From: Endothia cerciana
Lineage: Eukaryota > Ascomycota > Sordariomycetes > Diaporthales > Cryphonectriaceae
Length of the DNA stretch: 64,000 bases
Direction: 5' to 3'
NCBI GenBank assembly: GCA_026119935.1
Contig: JALRMH010000082.1
Span: forward strand, 21,647 to 85,646
Below are positions 41,585 through 51,059 of the stretch, one piece after another. The position numbers and the translations under genes were made by a program. The notes under the pieces are model-generated. The model searched no databases. It was not told where the DNA came from and saw only the letters and a program-made list of their open reading frames with translations. The stretch's first letter is position 1, and each line of letters starts with the position of its first letter.

Positions 41585-44500
41585 CAGAATTATCCGTTTT
41601 TAAAGTAATAACAATACAACCCACCATAGCTAAAAGAAGAATGAAACTAGCTATTAAAAGCCACATATTAAAGTTAGTATAAAGAACATTTCCTATACTT
41701 GTTATATGGCCTGTTTCGGCTAAATTTCCATCTCACATATCACTAGTAACAAAAGATAAATTACTATTATAAATGGTTCCGTCCAAATTATTAAAATAAT
41801 TAGAATTATATTTAAATAAATATATATCATATAATAGATTATTCATATAATAGTTATTACTTAATATAGCAACATCATATGGTAATAAATTAAATAAAGG
41901 ATAATTTAACCCAATTGCTATAGTAATAGCTAAAGGTATAGTATTTCGAGTATTACTTTGTAATTCACTTATTCTAATATTAATCAACATTAAAATAAAT
42001 AAAAACAAAATAGATCAATTCTAAAAAAGAGAAATATTAAATATACCTTGCTGATACAATTAATTTTTTTCTTTAGGAGTTTACTATCACAGATATAAAT
42101 GATTATTCTATTTTTAGGGCACTAGCTCCCTATTAAAGGGCCTCTTAGAAATAGAAACATCTCCTAAGAGGCCGCCTTCAATATAGAATTATCCTTCCTC
42201 CTGACGAGTCTTTATGGTGTAGTCCTCGTTTTAGAATCCGACTGTACATTGACAGACATTACAGCCTAGCCTTGGTGATCCAGTCTGTAGCGACATTTAC
42301 AACTGCCGACGGTCTTCAACCAGGAAGTCGTTAACCGTTTTCACCTAATATTTCTATGGTACAATGGATAATAGTACAATTGTAATCTTCTTTCTAAATC
42401 TTTTTATTTTAATTATTATGTTTTTCTTTAATTGTAAAAGCTAAGATGCTCTCTATTTACTAAAATATTATTTAGTAAATACTTATCATTTAGGAATGCG
42501 CCTAAAAAGGGGGGGGGGGGGTAGGGAATTTATACTATTTAATATATTAAGGAGTAATTAGGATGCGCTATTTCGACTATAAAACTTACTATCAGGATAA
42601 AATACTGGAACTCTTCTTACTTTTTTATCCTTAATAATTATAAAATCTTTATATGAAGGATCTAGCTCTTTAGAGTCTAAATGCCTTTTTACCGTTCTAG
42701 CATCTATATTTAAAAAACTAGCTGCTTCATTTAAAGTTGAAGCTAAACTTATTTCTCCTGAACTATTAACTAATTCGTAAACATAATTAGTTCAATTACG
42801 ATTGACTTCTTTATTAGTTAAACTATCAACTTGACGACCATCACTTAGATGTATAATAGTGGGTTTGGCATTTATTATTAAATCTTTATACGAAAAATCA
42901 TTTATCTCTTTTAGATTATCCTCTACCTTAGCGCAGGAATTATCTAAATTAGTAGTAGAAGTAGATAATCTATAGTTATTGATAGTATAAGATAATTTTA
43001 CTATAAATGACTTAATTTCATCAATTCTGTGTGTTCCATTATATAAAGAATTACATATGATTTTGAAATCCTCAAAATCCTTACCTTTTTTAGATAGAAA
43101 TTTGAAATTATTTAAATAAGGTATAAAATAATTATTTAAAAGATTAGTATTTCTAATAGTAAGTCTTACAAAAGGTTTACTATTTTCTTTTCCACTATTA
43201 CTAATTCCTATTGAAATACAGGATGAATTTTTTAATTTAAACTTTGAATATTTATCAAAAGGAAGATTACTTTCTAAAAATTCTCTTATTCTTTCTAGCA
43301 CTGCTAATTGTATTTCTGCAAGCCCTATTAAAAAACCAGCTCTTAATGCCTTTCTTTCTAGAAAAAAGTAACCCTCAGCTTCAATAAAACCTAATAATCA
43401 ATAATCTGAAATTAATATTTTATGATCACTTGGAAAATTAAAATTAGTACGATTACTATTCAATTTGGTACGATTACTAACATATTTATCTAATTAAAAA
43501 AAAAAGATTAGTACGATTACTATTATACAATTATATTAACATTATAACAAGACATGATGAAATAGTACGATTGTAATCTTCTTTCTATTTCATTTATTTT
43601 AATTATTATTTTTTTTCTCTTCGTAAACTTACGGGTTCAACTATAGTCCAATAAATAAAACTAAAGTTGAAGGCGTAAATCATCCGCCTCAAGTATCAAA
43701 CTATACCCTAATCCTTAAGCGAATCTTATAGATGTGTGCATCAAACAAAAAACCTTATTCCCTAAGCCCCGGAGGGAGGGGCTAGCAAGCTCTTAAATGA
43801 AAAGGGGTTACCGTCAGAATACCTGAAGGGAGTTTGGAGGAACTAGAAAATATAATTTTATAGTCCCCCCCTCTAAGTAACTGTAATATATCTACTTGTG
43901 ATACAAGACTTGGAGAATGCAAACTCCGCGGTTATACATAAAAATTTTTCTTAATAGCTTCCTAACCTGCAGAGGAAAAACTACTATTATCGACACTGGT
44001 ACGTAACTTTCTTCTATTCATATTAGATCTAATTACTTGAATATCCTCCAGACCTTGTGGAGTTATATGCACTCTATTATTAATTAGATCCGCTATTTTA
44101 CAAAAATCTAAATATTCATTATATTTTACACTACGTAAAGGATATTTTTCAAAAAATGGTATAATTATTTCCAATATATCTGAAAATTTAGTAACCCTAT
44201 ATTCAACCACAGGAACACTATGCTTATCTGTTACATAACCACAGCTAAATATTTTGATTAAACTTTGCATTAAAACGATATCTCTATTATGTTGTCCTAT
44301 ACTAAATCTTAAAAGAACCAGATAACCAGTTTTTACAGATTGAGATTTTTTTACCTCAACTTGAAAACAACCTTCAGCATCAACAAAACCAGCTATTCAT
44401 TCGGGATCAATAACTAACATATTATTAACTTCTTGCCTATTAACAGGAATTATATTAGGGAATGCTAATTTTAGTTCATCTGAAAGACCCTTATTTAATG

Positions 44501-46120
44501 AAGCCTTAATTGCTACTAATTTTTCAAATCCCTCTAGATTAGTATGTTCTTTAAGTAACATAGAGTTAATTATACTCTTAAATAAAAAAAATAATCTGCT
44601 CTTTTCTTTGTAAGTAATGGATAATTATCAAAATGTTTAAAAATTACTGCAAAGTCCTTTATACCGGTAACGCTATATTGAAGAGCTTCTGAACCATGGT
44701 TAATAATGCTTCCCACCCCGAAATAGTTTTTAATTTGCTCTAATAAGACTGCATCTTTTTTATGTAAGCCTATCTGAAAAATAGGTTTAATACGTCAACC
44801 TATTTTAAGAGATTTATATCTTGAAATACCTGCAGAGAAACTTCCTTCTCCATCCACAAAACCTGTAATGTGTCAGGGGTGTAATAAAGATTTAGAAGAA
44901 ACAGTATGAAACTCTGGTTTAGAGTGAAAGTATTTTACAGAAGCCCGAAAATTATAATTATGACGCCAATTAGGAAGCGCTAATAACCTTAATGGCATGC
45001 TATTAAAAAGGAAACCGCTTCTATTAAATCCCAATAACGTAGGTTTAGTATACAAGTTGTAGAGAGGAATACCATTTTTGATATTTAATATTTGATCAAT
45101 TAATCCGGTTTTATCCTTCCCCTTATTTTCAATAAAAAAAAAAAGCTCGTCTAAAATCCAAATAATCTAAATATTTAGTAGTATTTAAATGAAATTTATC
45201 AAATATTGATATTAACTTAAAAATATCCTTTCGATGAACAACGGTAAATTTACAACTATTACCGTAAACAGCTATATTAGTACCAATATTCAATTTACTT
45301 TTTATATAATTTAATACTTCTATATCGTCAATATGTAATTCAATTGTAAATCTAAAAGTTGCACTAAGAATTTTTCCATCCGAATCCTTATATAAAACAA
45401 TAGTAAAATTAGATTCTCCATCTGCTAATCCGACAAATCAATTAAAAAATTTATCATCCTCCTTATTTAACTCCTCACTTAAATATACCAAACCACTACT
45501 TACCTCTCCTCTAACTTCCTGCTCCTGCAAACAACCTGACATTACTGAAAAATATCTTATATTATTGCTCATTATAAGCTTGCGCCCCCCTGGCTTCCTT
45601 AATATATTACGACAGACAGATCATCCCCCATACACATTAGTAGATAATTCTTTTCCCGCATTCCATCCGGAGGATGCCCCCTCCCTCCCCCCCCCAAGCT
45701 TGCGGGGGGGGCCCCCCCGCAAGCTTGCGGGGGGGAGAGAAGGAACGGTAGAAAAAGTTTTACTATACTACTTTCTTTACTTAATACCATTTGAAAAATT
45801 TGAATAATAATTAAAAGTATCCCATAGAGTTGGATTTGAACCAACGCAACAACCTTTTGTCAAATTAACTTGACTATATCCTTTTTCATTGCACCTACGT
45901 ACACTACTAAATAAACTAAACCTATAAAACCTAATCCTATCAAAATTAAATAAACAGAAATATTACCAAATAACCCGATTAAAAATAAAACAGATACTAC
46001 AGGGTTTTTACTTACAATAACCAAAACACCACATAATATTGAAAATAATGATATTATATTTAATATATTAGCTAGATAACCATTTGTAAACGTTTCATTA
46101 ACTAAAAACAAATTGTTCAT
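41585..46120 (-). CDS. nad6: NADH dehydrogenase subunit 6, two exons
   Basis: A membrane subunit of respiratory complex I. Exon 1 is 45888-46120 (233 nt) and starts MNNLFLVNETFTNG. It has several hydrophobic helices, ending VYLVVYVGA. Exon 2 starts at 42015 with ILFLFILMLINIRISEL and continues to YTNFNMWLLIASFILLL and GCIVITLK. The splice pattern is exon T then intron G, giving GCA AT|A TCT in phase. The 3' limit is uncertain, because the frame continues into a LAGLIDADG domain and I set it near 41585. Trp codons are TGA. Two more 3'-end copies follow downstream. Confidence 0.88.
42558..43490 (-). CDS. LAGLIDADG endonuclease, C-terminal half, with NUMOD-like tail
   Basis: The frame has NSNRTNFNFPSDHKIL, motif YWLLGFIEAEGYF and YFIPYLNNFKFLSKK, then a linker and a helix-turn-helix-like end with LASTLNEAASFLNIDART, stopping at 42558. 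By comparison with 8119-9541 this is the second domain plus tail. Its first domain appears to be 45130-45542. A stop lies just before 43490, so it is not an independent gene unless spliced. Confidence 0.7.
43962..45128 (-). pseudogene. LAGLIDADG endonuclease nested inside another intron ORF, frameshifted
   Basis: In frame with the upstream half-ORF (ILNIKNG then IPLYNLYTKPTLLG), this reads through a linker to motif 1, WHITGFVDGEGSF. Motif 2 is WIAGFVDAEGCF. HFDNYPLLTK and EHTNLEGF occur in domain 1, IIPFFEKYPL and HITPQGL in domain 2, with a stop near 43965. One frameshift lies at an A-run near 44585. Being in frame with its upstream 'exon' is the usual layout of a group I intron ORF, but here that exon is itself an endonuclease gene. 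Confidence 0.72.
45130..45542 (-). CDS. LAGLIDADG endonuclease, N-terminal half
   Basis: It begins at ATG 45542 (MSGCLQEQEVRGEV). It contains motif WFVGLADGESNF, IELHIDDIEVLNYIKS and FDKFHLNTTKYLDYLDF. The frame becomes uncertain near 45140 at a run of 11 A, then KGKDKTGLIDQILNIKNG follows. At that point the family normally continues with MN and the second domain, which here begins about 1.6 kb downstream at 43490. Confidence 0.7.
45678..45742. repeat. Paired GCAAGCTTGC hairpins
   Basis: Two consecutive CCCCCC-GCAAGCTTGC-GGGGGG hairpins occur in the nad6 intron, a tandem form of the core found singly at 9.87, 26.14 and 35.05 kb. Placement is in non-coding intron sequence. Confidence 0.65.
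45828..45882 (-). pseudogene. tRNA-like fragment overlapping the start of the nad6 intron
   Basis: The minus strand has GGATATAGTCAAGTTAATTT (like an acceptor and D-arm) and a perfect T-arm GTTGG-TTCAAAT-CCAAC, but the anticodon arm between is too short and the acceptor strands do not pair. It may be a tRNA remnant carried in with the intron. Confidence 0.4.
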
Positions 46121-46292
46121 TTAAATAAAAATTTTTTATCTACCTCTTGGAGGAAATTGGTACCGATTATACTTACATTAATTGATCCTATGCTACAAAA
46201 AATCCTTACAACATACCTTACTAAAATTATAGGAATAACTTACCTATAATTCACGAACACCTTTCTTATCTATTTGAAACTACCTTTCATTT

Positions 46293-46326
46293 ACTGCTTA
46301 TATATCCTTAAGGATATATAAGCAGT
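46293..46326. repeat. 34-bp perfect AT palindrome between nad6 and tRNA-Gly
   Basis: ACTGCTTATATATCCTT is followed by its exact complement. The duplicated block has a degraded version near 39400-39425. A similar palindrome starting TGCTTATA is at 34903-34944. It could form an RNA processing hairpin between tRNA and mRNA. Confidence 0.75.
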
Positions 46327-46366
46327 AGCAATTAAAAATAGAGCTAACAATTCATTAGATAAAGGA

Positions 46367-46437
46367 TATGGCTAGTCGGAATCGAACCGACACACTCTGT
46401 TTGGAAGACAGACATCCTACCATTAAATGATAGCCAT
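46367..46437 (-). tRNA. trnG(ucc): tRNA-Gly(UCC)
   Basis: Acceptor ATGGCTA/TAGCCAT, anticodon arm TCTGT-CTTCCAA-ACAGA (anticodon TCC), T-arm GTCGG-TTCGATT-CCGAC and discriminator A. All stems are intact, in contrast to the copy at 39475-39540. Confidence 0.95.
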
Positions 46438-46636
46438 TTTGTGATTATTTAACTTCCTACTACACTTGGTAGTATTATAGCATGCAACAATAATATTAGA
46501 CTTTAGTCCAAAACTTAAGGGCTCCTTCAAATTGTTATAGCGTGTATATTAGAGCAGAATTTAATAAGGTATTAGCTACCTTATATAAAACCCCCCCTAA
46601 TAACCAATGGTAATTTTATCATTAGCAAGGCTCCGC

Positions 46637-46718
46637 CGGAAAAGAGGTGAATCGAACACCCAAGTGTTAATACACAATATTTAGCAAATATCTCGCCCTA
46701 CCGTCTAGCAACTTTTCC
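46637..46718 (-). tRNA. trnS(gcu): tRNA-Ser(GCU)
   Basis: Class II tRNA. Acceptor GGAAAAG/CTTTTCC, anticodon arm GATAT-TTGCTAA-ATATT (anticodon GCT), variable arm GTGTATTAACAC, T-arm GGGTG-TTCGATT-CACCT and discriminator G. Confidence 0.92.
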
Positions 46719-47099
46719 TCGTGGAGGGTAACAAGGGTAAAGACCATTATAATCGCAGCATCTTACCCTCGCTACCCTTATTTGTTTATTTAATTCTTTA
46801 GTTAATTATATATAGCCTTGCTCAGGAAATAAGCCTAGCTCCTTTATATAAATTAGCTAAATAGTACCTTAGTTTTTGTTATAATAAGCGTAGGTTTCTT
46901 ATACACTAAATGAACAAAATTATTAATAAGATTTAATGTAAAGAAAATAGCTTAAAATAAAATAGCTAGTTCAGCAAGCAAACTGCTGCAACCTGCAACA
47001 TGTAACAACCAATGTAACTGCAATCTAAGTAATAGTTTTACGAGCCCTCCGGGCTACTGATTAACTTTTAAGTCTTCGTCGCTACACCTAAGTTATAAA

Positions 47100-48608
47100 T
47101 TATCCTCTACGGCGTAGATACATTAATTTATTTTTAAATAAAAATTGACTTCCTTTATGAGCTCTTTTGTACACTGCGGAAGGCGAGATCCCTAAAAATT
47201 CCGCGCAGTCTGAAAGTGAGTCAAAGATTTCAACAATACCTCTGTTGTCTGCAGCTTCCTTACCTTTCTCTATTAGTTCCACACCTACGGGCTCGGAACT
47301 ACCTTTGTACTTATTTAAAGATTTAATAAAAATTCTACCTCCTTCTCTAATTTCGTAATTAGAAGGTTTTTCTAATAAAAGATCTACTTGAGCTAAAAGG
47401 GCAGTACGGTCTGTTACATTAGCTTCCGGATAAGTAGTTAACCGGTTATTATTCATTTGATTTGTTAATTGTTCTATTATGGCCTTACCTTCGCTTAGGT
47501 AATGAAGCCCCTTTTTTCGAATAAGCAATATAGCTTTCCAGTCACAGTAATCTATATACTTTTTAGTATGCCAGCTTAAACCATCCAGCATAGGTATAAC
47601 AACGGATTCAATTAAAGACGTTCCGTTAATAAGTAAATTAAACATCCCGTCTACCCGTCCACTTGGATTTATACTTACACTCACTTTAATTTCTTCAGGA
47701 GCTAATTGTTTAAAGTAATTTATAATAGCTTTAAATAATTCCTCGTTTCCTTTCTGGCTAATAGCTAAAATATTATTCTTACTAAAGATAAACGAACCAT
47801 CACCCTCTATGAAACCTAAAAGCCAGTTACTTGTAATCTGATAATGATCAGGAGACAAATAAAATTCAGTTCTTTGATAATTTATACTTCCAATAACAGC
47901 GTCTATCTCTGATTTAATTGATTCACGATACGCTCGGTTGTTATTTTGCGAATACAAACTAAAAGCTTTAGCAAAGGCGAGGAAATTAAGATATTTAGTT
48001 GTGTTTAAGACACAACCTTTAAATTGCGTTGAAGACTGGTTCATAGGCGAGGTTGACAGGTGCTGAGAGAAGATAGCTACGATTAAAGCTATTTCCTTTA
48101 AAGAACTAACTCTGAAAGTAGCTTTATGATCTTTTAAACTAAAAATTACAGTACCTACCTTTAAATTGTCCTTTATGTAAATTAAAGCATCTTTATCATC
48201 GATGTGTAATCTAATTTGAAAGATAAACTCGAAAGTATTACCTTTCTTGCGAGCTATTCTGAAGCAACCTTCAGAATCTGTAAACCCCGCGAACCATTCT
48301 AGGAAGTCCTGACTGAGTACATATGAAGCCGTAACATTACCCTCTTCTGAAAAATTTACACTATTTCCGTCTACACGGTAAGTTAATACTGGAACTTTAT
48401 TTCAGGTACTATATGAATTTAACGCATCAGGTTTACGATATTTTAAATAAAGCGGAACGTGACGGGAAATTGTAAACAGGGTACCTGGCCTAGGGCTAGC
48501 ATAAAAAGTCGTTAAGGAGTAAGCAGCTATTAAATGTACAGCATTAGAGTAATTCGCAATATTGATCGACGCTAACGAAACACATGATAAGATTTGATTA
48601 TATAACAT
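47100..48608 (-). CDS. Freestanding LAGLIDADG endonuclease with NUMOD1, intact
   Basis: A 502-residue ORF under code 4 from ATG 48608 (MLYNQILSCVSLASIN). A hydrophobic N-terminal stretch precedes motif 1, WFAGFTDSEGCF. Motif 2 is WLLGFIEGDGSF. IRLHIDDKDALIYIK occurs in domain 1 and GLHYLSEGKAII in domain 2. A NUMOD1-like end has IVEIFDSLSDCAEFLGIS and stops at 47100. Its only TGA Trp is near the start; later Trp are TGG. No intron core is visible. The 26 bases at 48628-48653 are identical to the cox3 leader at 60725-60750. Confidence 0.85.
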
Positions 48609-48772
48609 AGATTTTTTATATTATATTACAGTTAGTTTGATTTATAGTTATCTACAACTCCTCTACTGTCTGGAGAGAGGTTTATTGTAGCCATTAATGG
48701 AATAGCATAAAAGATAATACCCGCTAGTATCATGAGGCTACTCTTCTCACTTTAATAAGCACCCTATTATTT

Positions 48773-48830
48773 TACTACCAAGGTGAATCGAACACCTCCA
48801 CAACTCTAATCAGATCACCATGTCTCACTC
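48773..48830 (-). pseudogene. tRNA 3'-half-like sequence
   Basis: The minus strand has T-arm AGGTG-TTCGATT-CACCT, then TGGTAGT. No matching 5' acceptor strand ACTACCA, nor a regular anticodon arm, is found upstream. Either a remnant or an unusual tRNA I cannot fold by eye. Confidence 0.35.
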
Positions 48831-49189
48831 TTAAAGAAGAGTCACAGCTCTAAATAAGTCATTGTGTCCCGCCTCCGGGTGGGAATCTAGAATGGGCAAT
48901 TTTTCTTAAACCTTGTTAAGTCGCGAAGCAGGGATTAGAAACCTCTATCTGTTTTTAACTAAATGTTAAAAATATAAGCTAAAGGATTATGCGCAATATC
49001 TAATTAACAAAAAAAAAGGGTTAAATATCCTAGGCTGCGGCTATTTGGGGGGGGACGTTAAGATTTAATTACATTTTCTTGTTTGAATGTCATGTAGTAA
49101 AGGGGAAAAAGAGGAATAGCAACTTTTCCTACCCTCCCTGTGCAATTTTTCAACCTTTCTAACTTTTTTTTTTTTATTTTTATTTTTAA

Positions 49190-49283
49190 ATAAAACCTTT
49201 TTTTTAGCCTCACCCTCAGGCTAAAAAAAAATAAACCAGAACGGTTACAGTGGAACCAGAACGGTTACAGTGGAACCAGAACC
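49190..49283. repeat. Terminator-like hairpin and 20-bp tandem repeat
   Basis: At about 49194-49231, TTTTTTTAGCCT and AGGCTAAAAAAA pair around CACCCTC. Directly after it ACCAGAACGGTTACAGTGGA is present twice in tandem (49234-49273), and a third copy begins with ACCAGAACC. The surrounding 48900-49500 has no gene. Confidence 0.65.
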
Positions 49284-49504
49284 CTAAGGCTATCCTAGAA
49301 AAAATTTTAATATAACACACACGTTTGCGCAACGTTACGAATTTATAAAATATTAATAATTTTGTATATTTTTTAATCCTTCCTTGCATGCTGCCTGCGA
49401 GCCAACATAAAACAAGTTTATTTTACCGTGATGGCAAAAGAAAATGCCCCTTAAAATTATGGCGGCCCCTATTGCCGCCATAATTTTAAGAAGCAGCAGG
49501 GATA

Positions 49505-49577
49505 CGAATTAGATCGGATTCGAACCGACATCTACTTCCGTGACAAGGAAGTCCTTGACCAATTAAGTTACTAATTC
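49505..49577 (-). tRNA. trnD(guc): tRNA-Asp(GUC)
   Basis: Acceptor GAATTAG/CTAATTC, anticodon arm CTTCC-TTGTCAC-GGAAG (anticodon GTC), T-arm GTCGG-TTCGAAT-CCGAT and discriminator G. Confidence 0.94.
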
Positions 49578-49903
49578 AGGACTCACATAATTCTTTTTAA
49601 TTTAACGGGTCATTAGAGATACTATATTACGACTAGCTACCAAATGTACCATTATGTAATATAAATTCCGCTAACAAGTCTCTTGCTTTTTAATACAACT
49701 TGTCCATAATAAGTAAGAAGCCTACTCAACTTTTCGGCGACGCTTAAATTAAGGCTACCCTATATTAAATAATTATATAAGTTTTTAATTGCAAGCTTGC
49801 TTTCTTAATAGTTTATACTAACCTTAGGGATAATTTCATATCTAGCTACCGTGAAATATATTTATGAAAAATTTCCTGCCGTATAAAACTACGGCCGTAT
49901 ATA

Positions 49904-49976
49904 TAGGCTTTGCCGGATTCGAACCAGCATCTTAATGATTAAAAGTCACATGTATTAACCATTATACTAAAAGCCC
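49904..49976 (-). tRNA. trnK(uuu): tRNA-Lys(UUU)
   Basis: Acceptor GGGCTTT/AAAGCCT, anticodon loop CTTTTAA (anticodon TTT), T-arm GCTGG-TTCGAAT-CCGGC and discriminator A. Two GC palindromes, CCGGCCTTAGGCCGG and GGCCCTCTCAGGAGAGGGCC, lie immediately upstream at 49985-50045. Confidence 0.93.
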
Positions 49977-50099
49977 TTGGAAGGGTAGACCTACCCGGCC
50001 TTAGGCCGGGTAGGTAATTCGGCCCTCTCAGGAGAGGGCCGAATTACCTTAACTAAGAAATTAAGTAGCCCAATACCAAAAAAGATTTAAAGATTTATT

Positions 50100-50163
50100 C
50101 TAGAGTATGCTACCAACCAAATCTGTAAGTCTTTTTTTTTACCGTTAAATTACAGGAGCTAAC
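50100..50163 (-). pseudogene. Truncated tRNA-Val-like sequence
   Basis: The minus strand has a 5' part AGCTCCTGTAATTTAACGGT and a loop with CTTACAG (TAC, valine). No T-arm or 3' acceptor follows. An intact tRNA-Val is at 38592-38664, so this is likely a remnant. Confidence 0.35.
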
Positions 50164-50251
50164 CCCTAGTCACCACAATTCTCTAAAATTTAACTGCTAC
50201 TGGTTAGCAACTGTAGGGCGGTTTCACCACGCGCACCTAATATGAAAAAGT

Positions 50252-50322
50252 CAAGAGCACTCAGATTCGAACTGAGAACCGGAAGGTTGAAGCTTCTTAT
50301 TTTACCATTAAACTATACTCTT
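50252..50322 (-). tRNA. trnE(uuc): tRNA-Glu(UUC)
   Basis: Acceptor AAGAGTA/TGCTCTT, anticodon loop CTTCAAC (anticodon TTC) on a GAAG/CTTC stem, T-arm CTCAG-TTCGAAT-CTGAG and discriminator G. Confidence 0.92.
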
Positions 50323-50400
50323 TAAGGTGGGTGCGCAGTATTAAAATATTATGCACCCCCTACCATATTACTATTTACTATAACATACGCCTTTATAGAA

Positions 50401-50475
50401 AAGACCTACCCCTCCCCTCTGAGGAGGGGAGGGGTTGGTCATCCAGCCGCCACAGGCGGCGGCCGGACGACCTAA
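50401..50475. repeat. GC palindromic element, GGTCGTCCGG family
   Basis: The element reads AAGACCTACCCCTCC, GGAGGGGTTGGTCATCCAGC, CGCCACAGGCGGC and CCGGACGACCT. It is nearly identical to 62707-62785, and the ends match 4556-4626. Here it lies in the 50330-51059 spacer, which otherwise carries no gene. Confidence 0.7.
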
Positions 50476-50906
50476 GTAAACTTAATACTAAGACAACAAT
50501 AAATTATTTCATCTTAAGCATATAAAAAAGAATTTTTATATTATTCACCTCTATCTAGATCATTTAAAGATGTGGGTTTAGACCCATCATCCACAACTTG
50601 AGTATAATCTTGTTTAATTTTTTTTCAGGATAAGTAGTAAGATCATCATATTTTTTTTAGCAAGACTAACCTCCCCCTTCAAAATACTCCATAAGTTGCT
50701 CTAAACCTTCCTTAGTTGTATTTTCACTATATTCATCGAAAAAGCTAGGATAATCTTTTTTAAGTTGTTCTGCTCCAGCATTAAATCCTTTTTGACTTTG
50801 AGGCATTTTTTTTTTATCCAACTGAAGAGCTTTTTCTATATCATTAAAATCTTGCCCATAGCCTGCTAATTCTTTTTCTAGTTTTCCTTTTTATTTTTAT
50901 TACTTC

Positions 50907-50982
50907 CGTCCCCCCCCGCAAGCCTGCGGGGGGGGGGGGGGGGGGGACCCTCTTGGTCCCCTATGGGGTCCCGCGAGGGAAG
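50907..50982. repeat. GC element of the CTTCC...GGAAG type, inverted relative to rps3 copies
   Basis: The element runs ACTTCCGTCCC, GCAAGCCTGC, a long G-run, ACCCTCTTGGTCCCC and TATGGGGTCCCGCGAGGGAAG. This is the reverse complement of the element at 2185-2265 apart from run lengths. It lies about 80 bases after the cox3 stop codon. Confidence 0.7.
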
Positions 50983-51059
50983 AATGCTCAACCTTTTGTT
51001 CTCTTTCATCTGTACGTTCACGTTTTTTCCTGAAACGTCAAGAAAAATAGAATCTGATA

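Larger units (their letters stand above)
42016..45887 (-). other. nad6 group I intron with multiple endonuclease ORFs
   Basis: The core near 42225-42350 has AAGACCGTCGGCAGTTG, GCTACAGACTGG and TGTACAGTCGGA, close to the rnl intron core at 7868-8010. Exon 1 stays open into the intron. The intron contains the two halves of one LAGLIDADG ORF (45130-45542 and 42558-43490) separated by a complete second one (43962-45128) and about 470 bp of further sequence. At about 3.9 kb it is too long for a single-ORF group I intron. Confidence 0.78.

Noticed and set aside
45828..45882. A complete tRNA at the start of the nad6 intron
   Set aside because: The T-arm is good, but the acceptor strands do not pair and no anticodon arm of normal size exists.
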